Positions 46,836 through 56,500 of a stretch of DNA of 64,000 bases are shown one piece after another. The notes under the pieces are model-generated. The model was not told the origin of the DNA. It worked only from the letters and a program-made list of their open reading frames with translations, and made no database searches. Within the stretch, counting starts at the first letter, position 1; each line of letters begins with the position of its first letter. Source of the stretch: Nostoc sp. S4 (lineage in GTDB: Bacteria > Cyanobacteriota > Cyanobacteriia > Cyanobacteriales > Nostocaceae); contig JAQYWR010000007.1 in the NCBI GenBank assembly GCA_029379225.1, positions 113,381 through 177,380 on the forward strand, written 5' to 3'. Position numbers and translations under genes: made by a program.

Positions 46836-48274
46836 CGGTTGAGAATTTCCTTCCGCCGAATGAGTACATCCGCTTTGACAAATTCTGGCTCGTCTGCTCC
46901 AATTTCACTGGCTAACTGTTGACGTAATTGCCTAGCATCTTCAATATTTCCAGCATCAATTAGTCGAAAAAGTTCTAAAAGACTTTCTTTAATTTCCTGG
47001 GGACGTTCTGGAACACCCATGAGGTCTTCTAAAATGCGATTGCTATCTCTTCCAAAGGAACTTTCTGGTTTTTTAGCAACAACACCTTCTTCTGTTTTTT
47101 CTAAAATATAAATTCCTTCTGGCTTAACTTGGCTAATTACTTGAGGCGAATGGGTAGTGACAATAAATTGGCAATTGGGAAATGTTCTGGTCAAAGCCGG
47201 AATAATTTCCCGTTGCCATTTTGGGTGTAGATGTAGTTCAATTTCATCAATTAAAACAACACCACTACCTTGGAGTGGGTCTGATAAACCTGGGTTGGCA
47301 ATTGCTAAACGTCTTGCTAAATCTCCCACCATTGCCAGCAAGCATTTCTCGCCATCCGATAGCTGATTAACTGTCAACTCCTCACCTTGTTTTTCTATAG
47401 TCATTCGCAAAGGAGAACGCCGTACCCGTAAATTTGAAAAATGGGGAATTAATGAATAAATAGCTTGTCTTACTGCTTCTAATTGTTTGTCTCTATAATT
47501 AACGTTATCTCTTAGCCTCTCATTTTCCAAGTCTTCTCGATTTCTAAACCATTCAAAAAATATTTTGAAGTCAATTCTTCCTCCAGTAAGCGACTGATTA
47601 TATGCATCCAGTTGCTTAAATAAATTCACTTCTGAAATTTCTAAAGGCATATCAATAACAGCACGATTGATAGGGTAGTAAACTACTAAAGGAATATTAG
47701 CTTCAGAATTATTTTCTAGCTGATGCCGTAGAGTATCAACCGCACCTTGTAAACCTTTCGTGTATTGAAGACTATAAATAGTAGCAGGTTTATCATTGTC
47801 AGAACTAACAGTATTAGAGATTTCGCCATCAATAATTGGTGATATAGAGTTTAATATTGGTTCCAATTTCTGATATTCAGTATTTGATATTTTTTGCTTA
47901 CGCAACTCTTCCTTTATCAAAAGATTAAGCTGAAAAAACTTTCTATCTATACTTAGGGTTTCTTGAATATCCCCTGAATTAATTTTCGTTATATTTAAAA
48001 CTACTTCCTGTGATTTATCTATAAAAAATGTAATTTCATTGTATGTTTCATCACAACCATTACTAATATCTTGATTATTAAAAAAACGTATATCACCAGA
48101 AGAATTTTGAATATATGCTGTTATCTGTGATAGAAAAATAGCCACACAATCAAGAATACTCGATTTACCCACGCCATTAATACCAATAAGCACTGTTGGG
48201 ACTGTTTCATCAAACTCAAGCGTCAAATCACCAATTCCGCGGAAAGATTGCATTTTCAAGCGCTTAATTTTCAT
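46832..48274 (-). CDS. ptuA: AAA/ABC-type ATPase, PtuA-like
   Basis: 480 residues. N-terminal MKIKRLKMQSFRGIGDL leads to Walker A GINGVGKSS (31–38). The C-terminal half has an ABC-type signature LSDGEKCLLAMV, Walker B VVLIDEIELHLHP and switch VTTHSPQVI, then a short tail that may contact PtuB. A long helical insertion separates the two halves, as in SMC/OLD-like ATPases. Length is within the range for PtuA. Together with the coupled HNH gene it makes a Septu-type I-like pair; no reverse transcriptase or ncRNA of a retron is seen nearby. Confidence 0.85.
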   Translation of the reverse strand: MKIKRLKMQSFRGIGDLTLEFDETVPTVLIGINGVGKSSILDCVAIFLSQITAYIQNSSGDIRFFNNQDISNGCDETYNEITFFIDKSQEVVLNITKINSGDIQETLSIDRKFFQLNLLIKEELRKQKISNTEYQKLEPILNSISPIIDGEISNTVSSDNDKPATIYSLQYTKGLQGAVDTLRHQLENNSEANIPLVVYYPINRAVIDMPLEISEVNLFKQLDAYNQSLTGGRIDFKIFFEWFRNREDLENERLRDNVNYRDKQLEAVRQAIYSLIPHFSNLRVRRSPLRMTIEKQGEELTVNQLSDGEKCLLAMVGDLARRLAIANPGLSDPLQGSGVVLIDEIELHLHPKWQREIIPALTRTFPNCQFIVTTHSPQVISQVKPEGIYILEKTEEGVVAKKPESSFGRDSNRILEDLMGVPERPQEIKESLLELFRLIDAGNIEDARQLRQQLASEIGADEPEFVKADVLIRRKEILNR

Positions 48275-48279
48275 AATAA

Positions 48280-49200
48280 TTACGCTGATTTTAATTGAAT
48301 AATACCTTTATCAAAAATACGGTTATCAGTAGAGATCGCACTTACTTCTATTCTATCTGGATACACTTCATACGCCGCAAAACTTAAATCACTAGTGGAG
48401 TACTCTGTCCAGTTAGAACGCCCTACAGGACGATTACCTGCACCAGCACCACAAATTAAATAAGTTGTCCCATCAATAGCACGAGTACGTTCATAATTAT
48501 GTTCGTGACCATTGATATAAAGTTGAACGCCATATTTTTGAAATAGTGGAGTAAATGTTTTAATAAAATCTGGATTACTCCCATACTGACCAGATGAATA
48601 AATTGGATGATGACCATATACCACTTTCCAAGCAGCGTTACTGCGACTTAATTCTTTTTCTAACCAAGGTAGCTGGTTTTCCCAATCAGCATTATTATTA
48701 GTATCTAAAGCAAAAAATTGTACTGCTCCACGGCGAAAAGTATAATATCGTCTGCCATTCATATTGAAACCGACATACTTCAGTTGTGGTTCGCCATTTT
48801 CAGTACGAATATCATGATTACCTAAACAAGCTTGAAATTTTACACCTTGCTTGAGCAAAGCTTGGTAGGGACGCTCAAAAACTGCACTAATTTTCTCAAT
48901 TTCGCCATTGTTGTAAATGTTATCTCCAGCTAAAACGACTAAATCATAAGGATTTTGTTTGTGATAAAAATTCATTGCCCCAGCCACAGCATACTGTCCT
49001 TTAGCGCCGGTTCCTGTATCTGCAACAGACACAAAACGTAATAACAAGTCTTTTTTCGGTAGGTTGGCGGCTATAACTGTTGTTGAATCACTAATATCAG
49101 CACTTTGAGAATTTTGATGATTTAACATCCAGCCCAAAAATCCTGTACCGATAGCGCCCAGGCTACTTAAAAATAAAAATTGACGGCGTTTCAAGTTCAT
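48280..49200 (-). CDS. Tat-exported metallophosphatase (purple acid phosphatase-like)
   Basis: 306 residues. The N-terminus MNLKRRQFLFLSSLGAIGTG is a twin-arginine signal. Metallophosphatase motifs appear in order: SVADTGTG, VVLAGDNIY, CLGNHD, GHHPIYS and NGHEHNYER, which bind a dinuclear metal centre. Probably a periplasmic phosphomonoesterase or nuclease. It ends five bases before the PtuA-like start on the same strand, so it heads the same transcript, though a periplasmic enzyme is not an expected Septu part. Confidence 0.92.
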   Translation of the reverse strand: MNLKRRQFLFLSSLGAIGTGFLGWMLNHQNSQSADISDSTTVIAANLPKKDLLLRFVSVADTGTGAKGQYAVAGAMNFYHKQNPYDLVVLAGDNIYNNGEIEKISAVFERPYQALLKQGVKFQACLGNHDIRTENGEPQLKYVGFNMNGRRYYTFRRGAVQFFALDTNNNADWENQLPWLEKELSRSNAAWKVVYGHHPIYSSGQYGSNPDFIKTFTPLFQKYGVQLYINGHEHNYERTRAIDGTTYLICGAGAGNRPVGRSNWTEYSTSDLSFAAYEVYPDRIEVSAISTDNRIFDKGIIQLKSA

Positions 49201-49335
49201 AACTCACCAAATTTAATAAATAGTTAGTTTCCACAGAACTAATGTGCAATGAAGTGATACATTAAGGCAAAAGAGGCAGCACCAGTAATAATGTACGTTG
49301 TTTGTCTTTGATTCGCTGCTTTTGGTGAAAGTTCC

Positions 49336-50253
49336 ATGTCACAAGACAATCCTAAACCGAACGATGAGCAGGTAACTCAACCTCCCCAAAAACCTTACCA
49401 GAGAGTTCAGCCAATTTGGAAGGCTAAAATTATCCAACTTCTGAAAGGGACAATTGGGGTTTTAGAAGTAACAGTCCAAAAACTGGAGACAGCACCCCCA
49501 CCCGGTGCTGAAGAAACCCCCAGTTTTTTGCAGCAGCTTCAGCTGGGGTGGGGTGGACTATTAAGGACAGTCCGCTTATTTTTACCATCAAATTTATCAA
49601 CAAAGTTATCAGATACAGCTTTGACAGGAATTATTACCGGAATTGCTGTAATTCTCGTTTGGACAACTACAACTATCTTTACTAATAAACCTACCCAAGT
49701 AGCAACAGTTCCTCCGGTTGAGGAGGTTCCCGTACCAACACCAACGATAACTACTCCACCGGAATCAGCCGTACCAGAACCACAGCCACCAGAGGAAATT
49801 ACGCCGCCGCCAGAAAAAATTACACCAGCGCCAGAAGCACAACAACCACCAGAGGAAATTACCCCAGAACCAGAACCGGAAGTAATTCCCACGCCAACAC
49901 CAACATCAACACCAACACCAACCAGAGAATTGACACCTGAACAAGCCTTAATTGTGGCTATTGAAAATCAGGTAGCTGAAATTAGCGATCGCATTACTTC
50001 TGGTCTGATAAACTCAATTCAAGCCAACTTTCGCACGAGTAATCTCACTGTCAAGATTAGTGACGATTGGTACACTCTTCCAGAATCTCAACAGGATAAA
50101 CTCGCAGCCGATATTTTACAACGTTCTCAACAACTTGATTTTACTCATTTAGAAATTCTAGACTCCCAAAATCGGCTAATAGCACGTAATCCAGTTGTTG
50201 GTACTGAAATGGTAATTTTTAAACGAAAAACGACAATTTCAACAACAAGTTAA
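49336..50253 (+). CDS. Membrane-anchored protein with Pro/Thr/Glu-rich linker, unknown
   Basis: 305 residues: a cytoplasmic N-terminus of about 100, one membrane helix (about 95–114, GIITGIAVILVWTTTTIF), a 75-residue linker of PTPT, PEPEP and PPEEITP repeats, and a small C-terminal domain (about 200–300; EQALIVAIENQVAEISDRI…LTVKISDDWYTL…ILDSQNRLIARNPVVG). Such linkers span the periplasm or peptidoglycan. The family is one I associate only with cyanobacteria; function unknown. Confidence 0.75.
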   Translation: MSQDNPKPNDEQVTQPPQKPYQRVQPIWKAKIIQLLKGTIGVLEVTVQKLETAPPPGAEETPSFLQQLQLGWGGLLRTVRLFLPSNLSTKLSDTALTGIITGIAVILVWTTTTIFTNKPTQVATVPPVEEVPVPTPTITTPPESAVPEPQPPEEITPPPEKITPAPEAQQPPEEITPEPEPEVIPTPTPTSTPTPTRELTPEQALIVAIENQVAEISDRITSGLINSIQANFRTSNLTVKISDDWYTLPESQQDKLAADILQRSQQLDFTHLEILDSQNRLIARNPVVGTEMVIFKRKTTISTTS

Positions 50254-50363
50254 AAACTGGCGATGCATATTTTGAGAATTAGAGTTTTTAAATTTAAATG
50301 CCTAAATTTTATCATTTGTTTGTATTTATAAATACCAATTTCTCAATTTAGCTTAAAGTATTT

Positions 50364-51194
50364 ATGTTAGACAACATTTCTTTATTGCTCCAAGCTTGTG
50401 AAAACTTAAACATCAGCTATGAAATTATTTCTCCTAATAAAAATTTAATTAAAGTAAAATTGAATGAGAAACATCATTATTTTTCTAATAATAACACTCC
50501 TTTAATTAATCAAGCAGTGGCAAAAATTGTCAAAGATAAGGAATACACTTATCATATTTTAAATAAAAAAATTAAACTTCCTCAGACAATAGGTTTTCTT
50601 TCACCTTTTTGTGATACCCGATACAAAATATACTTAAAATTTCCAACTATTGAAGATATTATGTTAGAAATTAAAGAAAAATTTTCAACACCTGTGATTG
50701 TAAAAAGGAATTCTGGTTCCAGTGGGCACAATGTCTTTTTATGCCAAAATCAAGATGAAATTGAAAATGCTTTAAAACAGATTTTTAATATCAATCATAA
50801 GTATGATTATGTCGCTATTGCTCAAGAATTAATTCCTATAAAATATGAATACAGAGCAGTTTTCTTAAATCAAGAGTTAGTTTTACTATATGAAAAAGAT
50901 ATAAGTAACGCGAATTTTCTGGGTAACTTAAGCCCTCTTCACTGGGATGGTGCAAAAGCAAAATATATAAGCAATCCACAAATTTTATCAGAGATTAATA
51001 ATTTTGCCAAACCCATTTTTAAGGAACTAGACCTTGATTATGCTGGCTTAGATATTGTATTAGATAGAGATAACCAATATTGGTTAATTGAAATCAATTC
51101 TCAACCTAATTTTACTATTTTTACCAGAGACAATGGAAAAGAACATGCGTTGAAAGTTTTTGAAAAAATCTTAATTAGTCTAGCTTCAAAATGA
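50364..51194 (+). CDS. ATP-grasp fold ligase
   Basis: 276 residues with ATP-grasp features: the PVIVKRNSGSSGHNVFL nucleotide-binding strand and loop, YVAIAQELIPIKYEYRAVFL, YAGLDIVLD and the metal-binding IEINSQPNF near the end. Related enzymes (D-Ala–D-Ala ligase, RimK, cyanophycin-type) join a carboxylate to an amine with ATP. The N-terminal part is short and unlike these, and the acceptor is unknown. Base composition is noticeably AT-rich. Confidence 0.82.
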   Translation: MLDNISLLLQACENLNISYEIISPNKNLIKVKLNEKHHYFSNNNTPLINQAVAKIVKDKEYTYHILNKKIKLPQTIGFLSPFCDTRYKIYLKFPTIEDIMLEIKEKFSTPVIVKRNSGSSGHNVFLCQNQDEIENALKQIFNINHKYDYVAIAQELIPIKYEYRAVFLNQELVLLYEKDISNANFLGNLSPLHWDGAKAKYISNPQILSEINNFAKPIFKELDLDYAGLDIVLDRDNQYWLIEINSQPNFTIFTRDNGKEHALKVFEKILISLASK

Positions 51195-51269
51195 TTTAGG
51201 GCATGGTGATATGGCGAGATAAGGCGATAAAAAGAATAACTTTTAACTCCTTTGCTCAACAATCAACAG

Positions 51270-53360
51270 TCAACATTCATTACTATACGGTTTCATTGTT
51301 TGGGTTGGTATCCACACAGTAAAAATTGAGCCAATACTCACAGTTGATTCTATTTCAATTCGACCTCGATGCAGTTCTACAAGTTGTTTAGTTAAAGCCA
51401 ATCCCAATCCAGTACCTTCGTAGCGGCGACGATAGGGTGTATCGAGTTGCTGAAATTTCTCAAACAGTAATGGTAATTGTTCTTCAGGAATACCTATCCC
51501 GGTGTCTTCAACTTGAAAAATGGCGGTATCGTCCTCTACCCAAAGACGTAAAGTAACGTTCCCACTTTCAGGGGTAAATTTAATCGCATTAGTTAACAGA
51601 TTCCAGAGAATTTGTTCTACTCGTTCGGCATCAGCGGTAAAGCGATCGCGTTCGGGATTAATTTGCAAATCAAGTTTGAGATTTATTTGTTCGCTTGTTG
51701 CTTTTTTTTCCAGTGATTTTATAGCACTTTGTGCAACATTTATCAAAGAAAATTCTGAAATATTTAAAGCTGTTTTACCAGCCTCGATTTGTGATAAATC
51801 GAGGATGTCGTTAATCATTTCTAATAAATGCTCTCCACTATCATGGATTGTTTGCAGATAATCCCGTTGTCGTTGACTCAATTCACCCAAAGGCCAGCGT
51901 AACAATGTTGAAGACATCCCAATCACATAAGTTAAAGGCGTGAGTAATTCATGACTGATGGTAGCGAGAAATTCACTTCTCAGGCGGCTAGCAGCTTCAG
52001 CAGCAAGGAGGGCATCGCGTAGCGCCCTTGTATGTTCAATAACTCGTTCTTCTAGCTTTTGTTTTTCTTGGGTGAGGGTTTGCATTAACTCAGCTTGGTG
52101 AATAGCGATCGCTAATTGTTCGGCGATAGAACTGAGCAAGTTTTTTTCACTATCAGTCCACTGACGTGGATTCTCGCACTGATGAGCAATTAGCAATCCC
52201 CAGAGTTTTTCCTCAAAAATAATTGGTGCAGCCAATTTTGCCCGGACTTGGCATTCTCTTAAAAAATTTAACAAACACTCTTCTAAAGCATAAGTTTTCT
52301 CAACATCATCTACCGCTAGAGTAAAGCCTTGACGATACTTTTCCCAACATGTAGAGGTTGGAAAAAAGCAATTTTTTTCGCTGTAATTCAACACCGATAT
52401 AATACCATCTTTAGCACGGGCTTCATAGACAACATAACCCCGATACTTTTGATACTCTTCTGATAGAGATTGACTATTGGCTGATAGACAAAGCGAGGAG
52501 TTACTGTTATCAAGGGAAAAATCCGAGCTAAGGTTTCCTCGAATTGAGATTTCAGGTTTAATACTACTAGCTAAAATTCCTTCTGTTGTAGCCAGCGCTG
52601 TGTCATTGAAAGCAATAGTGTCAAATTGGTGTTGTTGAGTCTTGACTTTGGAACCCTCAAATTTATAAATTACTAATCTGTCTAATTCCAAAAACTCACG
52701 CACTTGTGTAATTGCTGTTGCCATAATTACTGGCAAATCTAAGCTTTTGCGGATCTGCGTTGTTACCTGGTTTAACAACTGTTCTTGGGAAATTTGTTTT
52801 TTTAGGGCATCTTCTACTGGTTGACAAATATAAACAGCCGGTCCCATTGAGCTTGGAGGTGATATTATTTCTTGATTTTGCTGAGTAAGAAGATATTCTA
52901 ATAACAACAGTGTAAATTTACTTTGGAGCGTAGCATCGTTATGTCTAATCACTTGCTGATAGCGTTCCAGGTTTTGGTGAGTCTGGGAACTGCACTCAAA
53001 CAAGTCTCTCAATTGCAAAACAAAAGAAGCGATCGCCTCTAAATTAAATGTCAATCTAGTATTAATCTGTGAGTTTACAGTGCCCAGTTGTGAGTTGTCA
53101 GTAAGTAGTTTTTCTTCTTCATTTCTCTCATCTGTTTCTAAATTCCCTAGCAACAGCGCACTAAACTGCTCAGAAACAACTACTGTAAACCTTTGCCTTT
53201 CCCACTCCACAGGTATAGGAATCGACGCCAAAATAGCATCTGTGAGTATCAGAGTGGCACTTCCTACCGTTTGAGCCATCTGCTCTAACAATTCCCGTAG
53301 CTGATTGAATACAACAATAGGCAAGGTTCGAGAAAAGCTCAAATCAGGAGAACTCAGCAT
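51270..53360 (-). CDS. GAF-domain sensor histidine kinase
   Basis: 696 residues: an N-terminal sensor region (1–175, unnamed), a phytochrome-family-like GAF domain (about 200–425) interrupted by a 70-residue polar insert, a short coiled coil (425–460), HisKA with the phospho-acceptor His470 (ATISHELLTPL), and HATPase_c with NAIKF, DTGIGI and GTGLGLAL. The GAF has Cys362 at the place of the bilin-binding Cys, but the following residue is Leu rather than His; Cys331 and Cys338 precede the YRQG segment. It might be a bilin photosensor or a ligand/redox sensor. No adjacent response regulator. Confidence 0.9.
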   Translation of the reverse strand: MLSSPDLSFSRTLPIVVFNQLRELLEQMAQTVGSATLILTDAILASIPIPVEWERQRFTVVVSEQFSALLLGNLETDERNEEEKLLTDNSQLGTVNSQINTRLTFNLEAIASFVLQLRDLFECSSQTHQNLERYQQVIRHNDATLQSKFTLLLLEYLLTQQNQEIISPPSSMGPAVYICQPVEDALKKQISQEQLLNQVTTQIRKSLDLPVIMATAITQVREFLELDRLVIYKFEGSKVKTQQHQFDTIAFNDTALATTEGILASSIKPEISIRGNLSSDFSLDNSNSSLCLSANSQSLSEEYQKYRGYVVYEARAKDGIISVLNYSEKNCFFPTSTCWEKYRQGFTLAVDDVEKTYALEECLLNFLRECQVRAKLAAPIIFEEKLWGLLIAHQCENPRQWTDSEKNLLSSIAEQLAIAIHQAELMQTLTQEKQKLEERVIEHTRALRDALLAAEAASRLRSEFLATISHELLTPLTYVIGMSSTLLRWPLGELSQRQRDYLQTIHDSGEHLLEMINDILDLSQIEAGKTALNISEFSLINVAQSAIKSLEKKATSEQINLKLDLQINPERDRFTADAERVEQILWNLLTNAIKFTPESGNVTLRLWVEDDTAIFQVEDTGIGIPEEQLPLLFEKFQQLDTPYRRRYEGTGLGLALTKQLVELHRGRIEIESTVSIGSIFTVWIPTQTMKPYSNEC

Positions 53361-53536
53361 TTTTAATCATTTTGGTAACAGAGGGCTGAATGCAGGAACG
53401 AAAGTTTATTTTTCTTAAGAAGAACTCACAGCTTAAATAGGAGAGAGTGCGGGGACAAAAAGTCTTCCGAATTCTGAATTCTCACTCCTTTTTTTATTGT
53501 CTACTAACTAGCAGCTTAAGACTGTAATACAAGATT

Positions 53537-56500
53537 ATGCATCGTATAAGTGGCATATCGGGTGGATGGGATCGGTCAGAGGGTTTAATTTTTGTAGAAC
53601 AAACTCCAGCGACCTTGGTGTTGATTACGGCTGCTGATACCGACATTCAAACCTTGGCAACTGCGATTCCAAAATTACCTGCACGCTTTCCGACATTCAG
53701 AGTCGCCAACCTGTTGCAATTGCAGCAACAACTAAGTATAGATACTTACGCGGAGCAAGTTTTAGAATTTGCCCAAGTAATAATTCTCCGTCTGTTAGGA
53801 GGACGTTCCTACTGGAGTTATGGCTTAGAAGTAGTGCAGGAAATTGTGCAACGTAAGGGTACAACCCTTATTGTAATGCCGGGAGACGACAGTCTAGATC
53901 CCGACTTAATCTCCCAGTCTACCCTGTCTTTGGGCATTGTTAACCAGATATGGCAGTATTTTAGCGAAGGCGGGATAGAAAATTTCGTGAATGCTTTGCA
54001 ATTTATCGCCGACACTTGCCTTTCAACTGCATATAATCCTTCGCCACCCCAGCGGATTTTGCGTGTGGGATTGTATGAATGGGGAGCGGGGAAATGGGGA
54101 GATGAGGGGGATGAGGAAGATGAGGAGATGGGGAGATGGGGCATGGGAAGAGGATGGGGAGCTCTTAGCAGGGAGCAGAGGGGAGGATCTTCTCCCCTGC
54201 ACCCTGCCCCCTGCCCCAATGCCCCCATGCCTAAAGTTGGCATCCTCTTCTACCGCGCCCATTATTTAGCGGGAAACACCAAGGTAATCGATGCTTTATG
54301 CCAAGCTTTGGTACAAAAAAATTTACAACCCGTGCCAGTTTTTGTTTCGTCATTGCGTGAACTAGATGTTCAACTTGAGTTGAGTGAATTTTTTCAACCC
54401 AAAGAAACTGAACCAATTGCACTGCTACTGAATACCACCAGTTTTTCTTTAGCAAAGCTGGAGAGCGAAACACCCCAAACCGAACTGTGGCAAAAATTAG
54501 ATGTGCCTGTATTGCAGGTTATTCTCAGTGGCGGGTCAGTTGAACAGTGGGAGTTACAGTTTAAAGGGCTTTCTCCCCGCGATATTGGGATGAATGTAGC
54601 GCTACCAGAAGTAGATGGGCGGATTATTACTCGTGCTGTGTCTTTTAAAGCAGTGCAAACTCGTAATTCCGATTTAGAAACAGATGTGGTAGTTTATGAA
54701 CCAGTGAGCGATCGCATCGAGTTCGTTGCTAAACTAGCAGCAAATTGGGTGCGTCTGCGTTCAAAACCACCTCAAGAACGGCGAATTGCCCTGATTCTGG
54801 CAAACTACCCCAACCGCAATGGACGCCTAGCTAATGGTGTGGGACTCGATACCCCAGCTAGTTGTGTAGAAATCCTCCAAGCTCTATATCAAGCAGGGTA
54901 TGAAGTAGAAAATCCACCTGCTCAAGGAGATGAGTTGATTCAACGGCTAACATCTGGCGTAACCAACGATCCGGAAAGTCGAGAATGGCTTCCGGTGCAG
55001 CAAAGTGTCTCTTGGACAGAGTATCAAGAGTATTTCGCTACTTTGCCAGAACAAGTCAGGCAAGGTATTAGTAAACGTTGGGATAATTTTGACCAAGGGA
55101 GCAGGAGAGCAGAGGAGCAGGGGAGCAATCAAGAATTCTTCCCCTCTGCCCCTCTGCCCCTCTGCCCCTCTGCCTCTTTCCCCGTTCCCGGAATTCAACT
55201 CGGCAACATCTTCGTGGGAATTCAGCCGTCAAGGGGTTATGATAATGACCCCAGTTTGAATTATCATGCACCGGATTTAGAACCAACCCATGCTTATTTG
55301 GCTTTTTACTATTGGGTTAGAGAATGTTTTGGTGCTGATGCTGTAGTTCATGTGGGCAAACACGGAAATTTAGAATGGCTACCTGGTAAAAGTGTAGCTT
55401 TATCAAGCAACTGTTACCCAGAAGTAGCTTTCGGCGCCCTTCCCCACTTGTACCCGTTTATTGTCAATGACCCTGGTGAAGGTTCTCAAGCCAAACGTCG
55501 GGCTCAAGCGGTGATTATAGACCACCTGACGCCACCTATGACTCGTGCGGAACTCTACGGTTCTTTGCAGCAGTTAGAAAATTTAATTGATGAGTATTAT
55601 GAAGCGGAAAGTTTAGATCCTTTGCGTTTGCCAACGATTCGCGATCGCATTCGCGAACTCACTCTTAAAGAAAATTTACATCTAGATTTAGGAATTCAAA
55701 ACGAAGAAATTTTGAATTCAGAATTTTTAATTTTGAATTCTTTAGATGGGTATCTTTGCGAACTCAAAGAAGCTCAAATCCGCGATGGCTTACACATTTT
55801 TGGACAATGTCCTCAAGGACAGCAATTAAGAGATTTAATAGTAGCGATCGCTCGCATACCCAATCGCTATTCTTTAGGCATTACCCGTGCCATAGCCGAA
55901 GACTGGGGTTTAGACTTCGACCCCCTGACAGCAGACTTATCCATGACTAGCGGTGAATATTCAGTAGTCAATAACACAGAATGTCGTACCATCGGTGATA
56001 TTGTTGAAGTCCTAGAACAACACGCAGCCCTTTTAGTAGAACAACTCATAAGCCAGAATTCAGATTTTAGAATTCAGCACTCCCAACTCCCGACTCCCGA
56101 CTCCCCACTCACCACTACCTTGGACTGGATACGCGATCGCCTGCTGCCGACTTTACAACAAACCCACGAAGAGATTACCCATTTATTACACGGACTTGAT
56201 GGCGGGTACGTAAAGAGCGCCCCATCTGGCGCGCCCACGCGCGGACGCCCGGAAGTTCTACCAACGGGGAGAAACTTTTATTCTGTGGATATTCGCGCCA
56301 TTCCCACAGAAACAGCTTGGGATATCGGTAGAAAAGCCGCTGAAACTCTGATTGAATATTACACTCAAGAACATGGTGAGTATCCAAAAACACTAGGCTT
56401 ATCATTGTGGGGAACTGCCACCATGAGAACTGGAGGTGATGATATTGCTGAGGCTTTGGCTTTACTGGGAGTAAGACCCGTTTGGGATGGTGCAGCACGG

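Noticed and set aside
46185..48274. Retron with PtuAB effector
   Set aside because: No reverse transcriptase frame or retron ncRNA is visible on either side; a stand-alone Septu-like pair is simpler.
56209..56275. A further repeat insertion in cobN
   Set aside because: The encoded GAPTRGRPEVLPTG segment is a conserved part of CobN, despite its GC-rich, repeat-like DNA.
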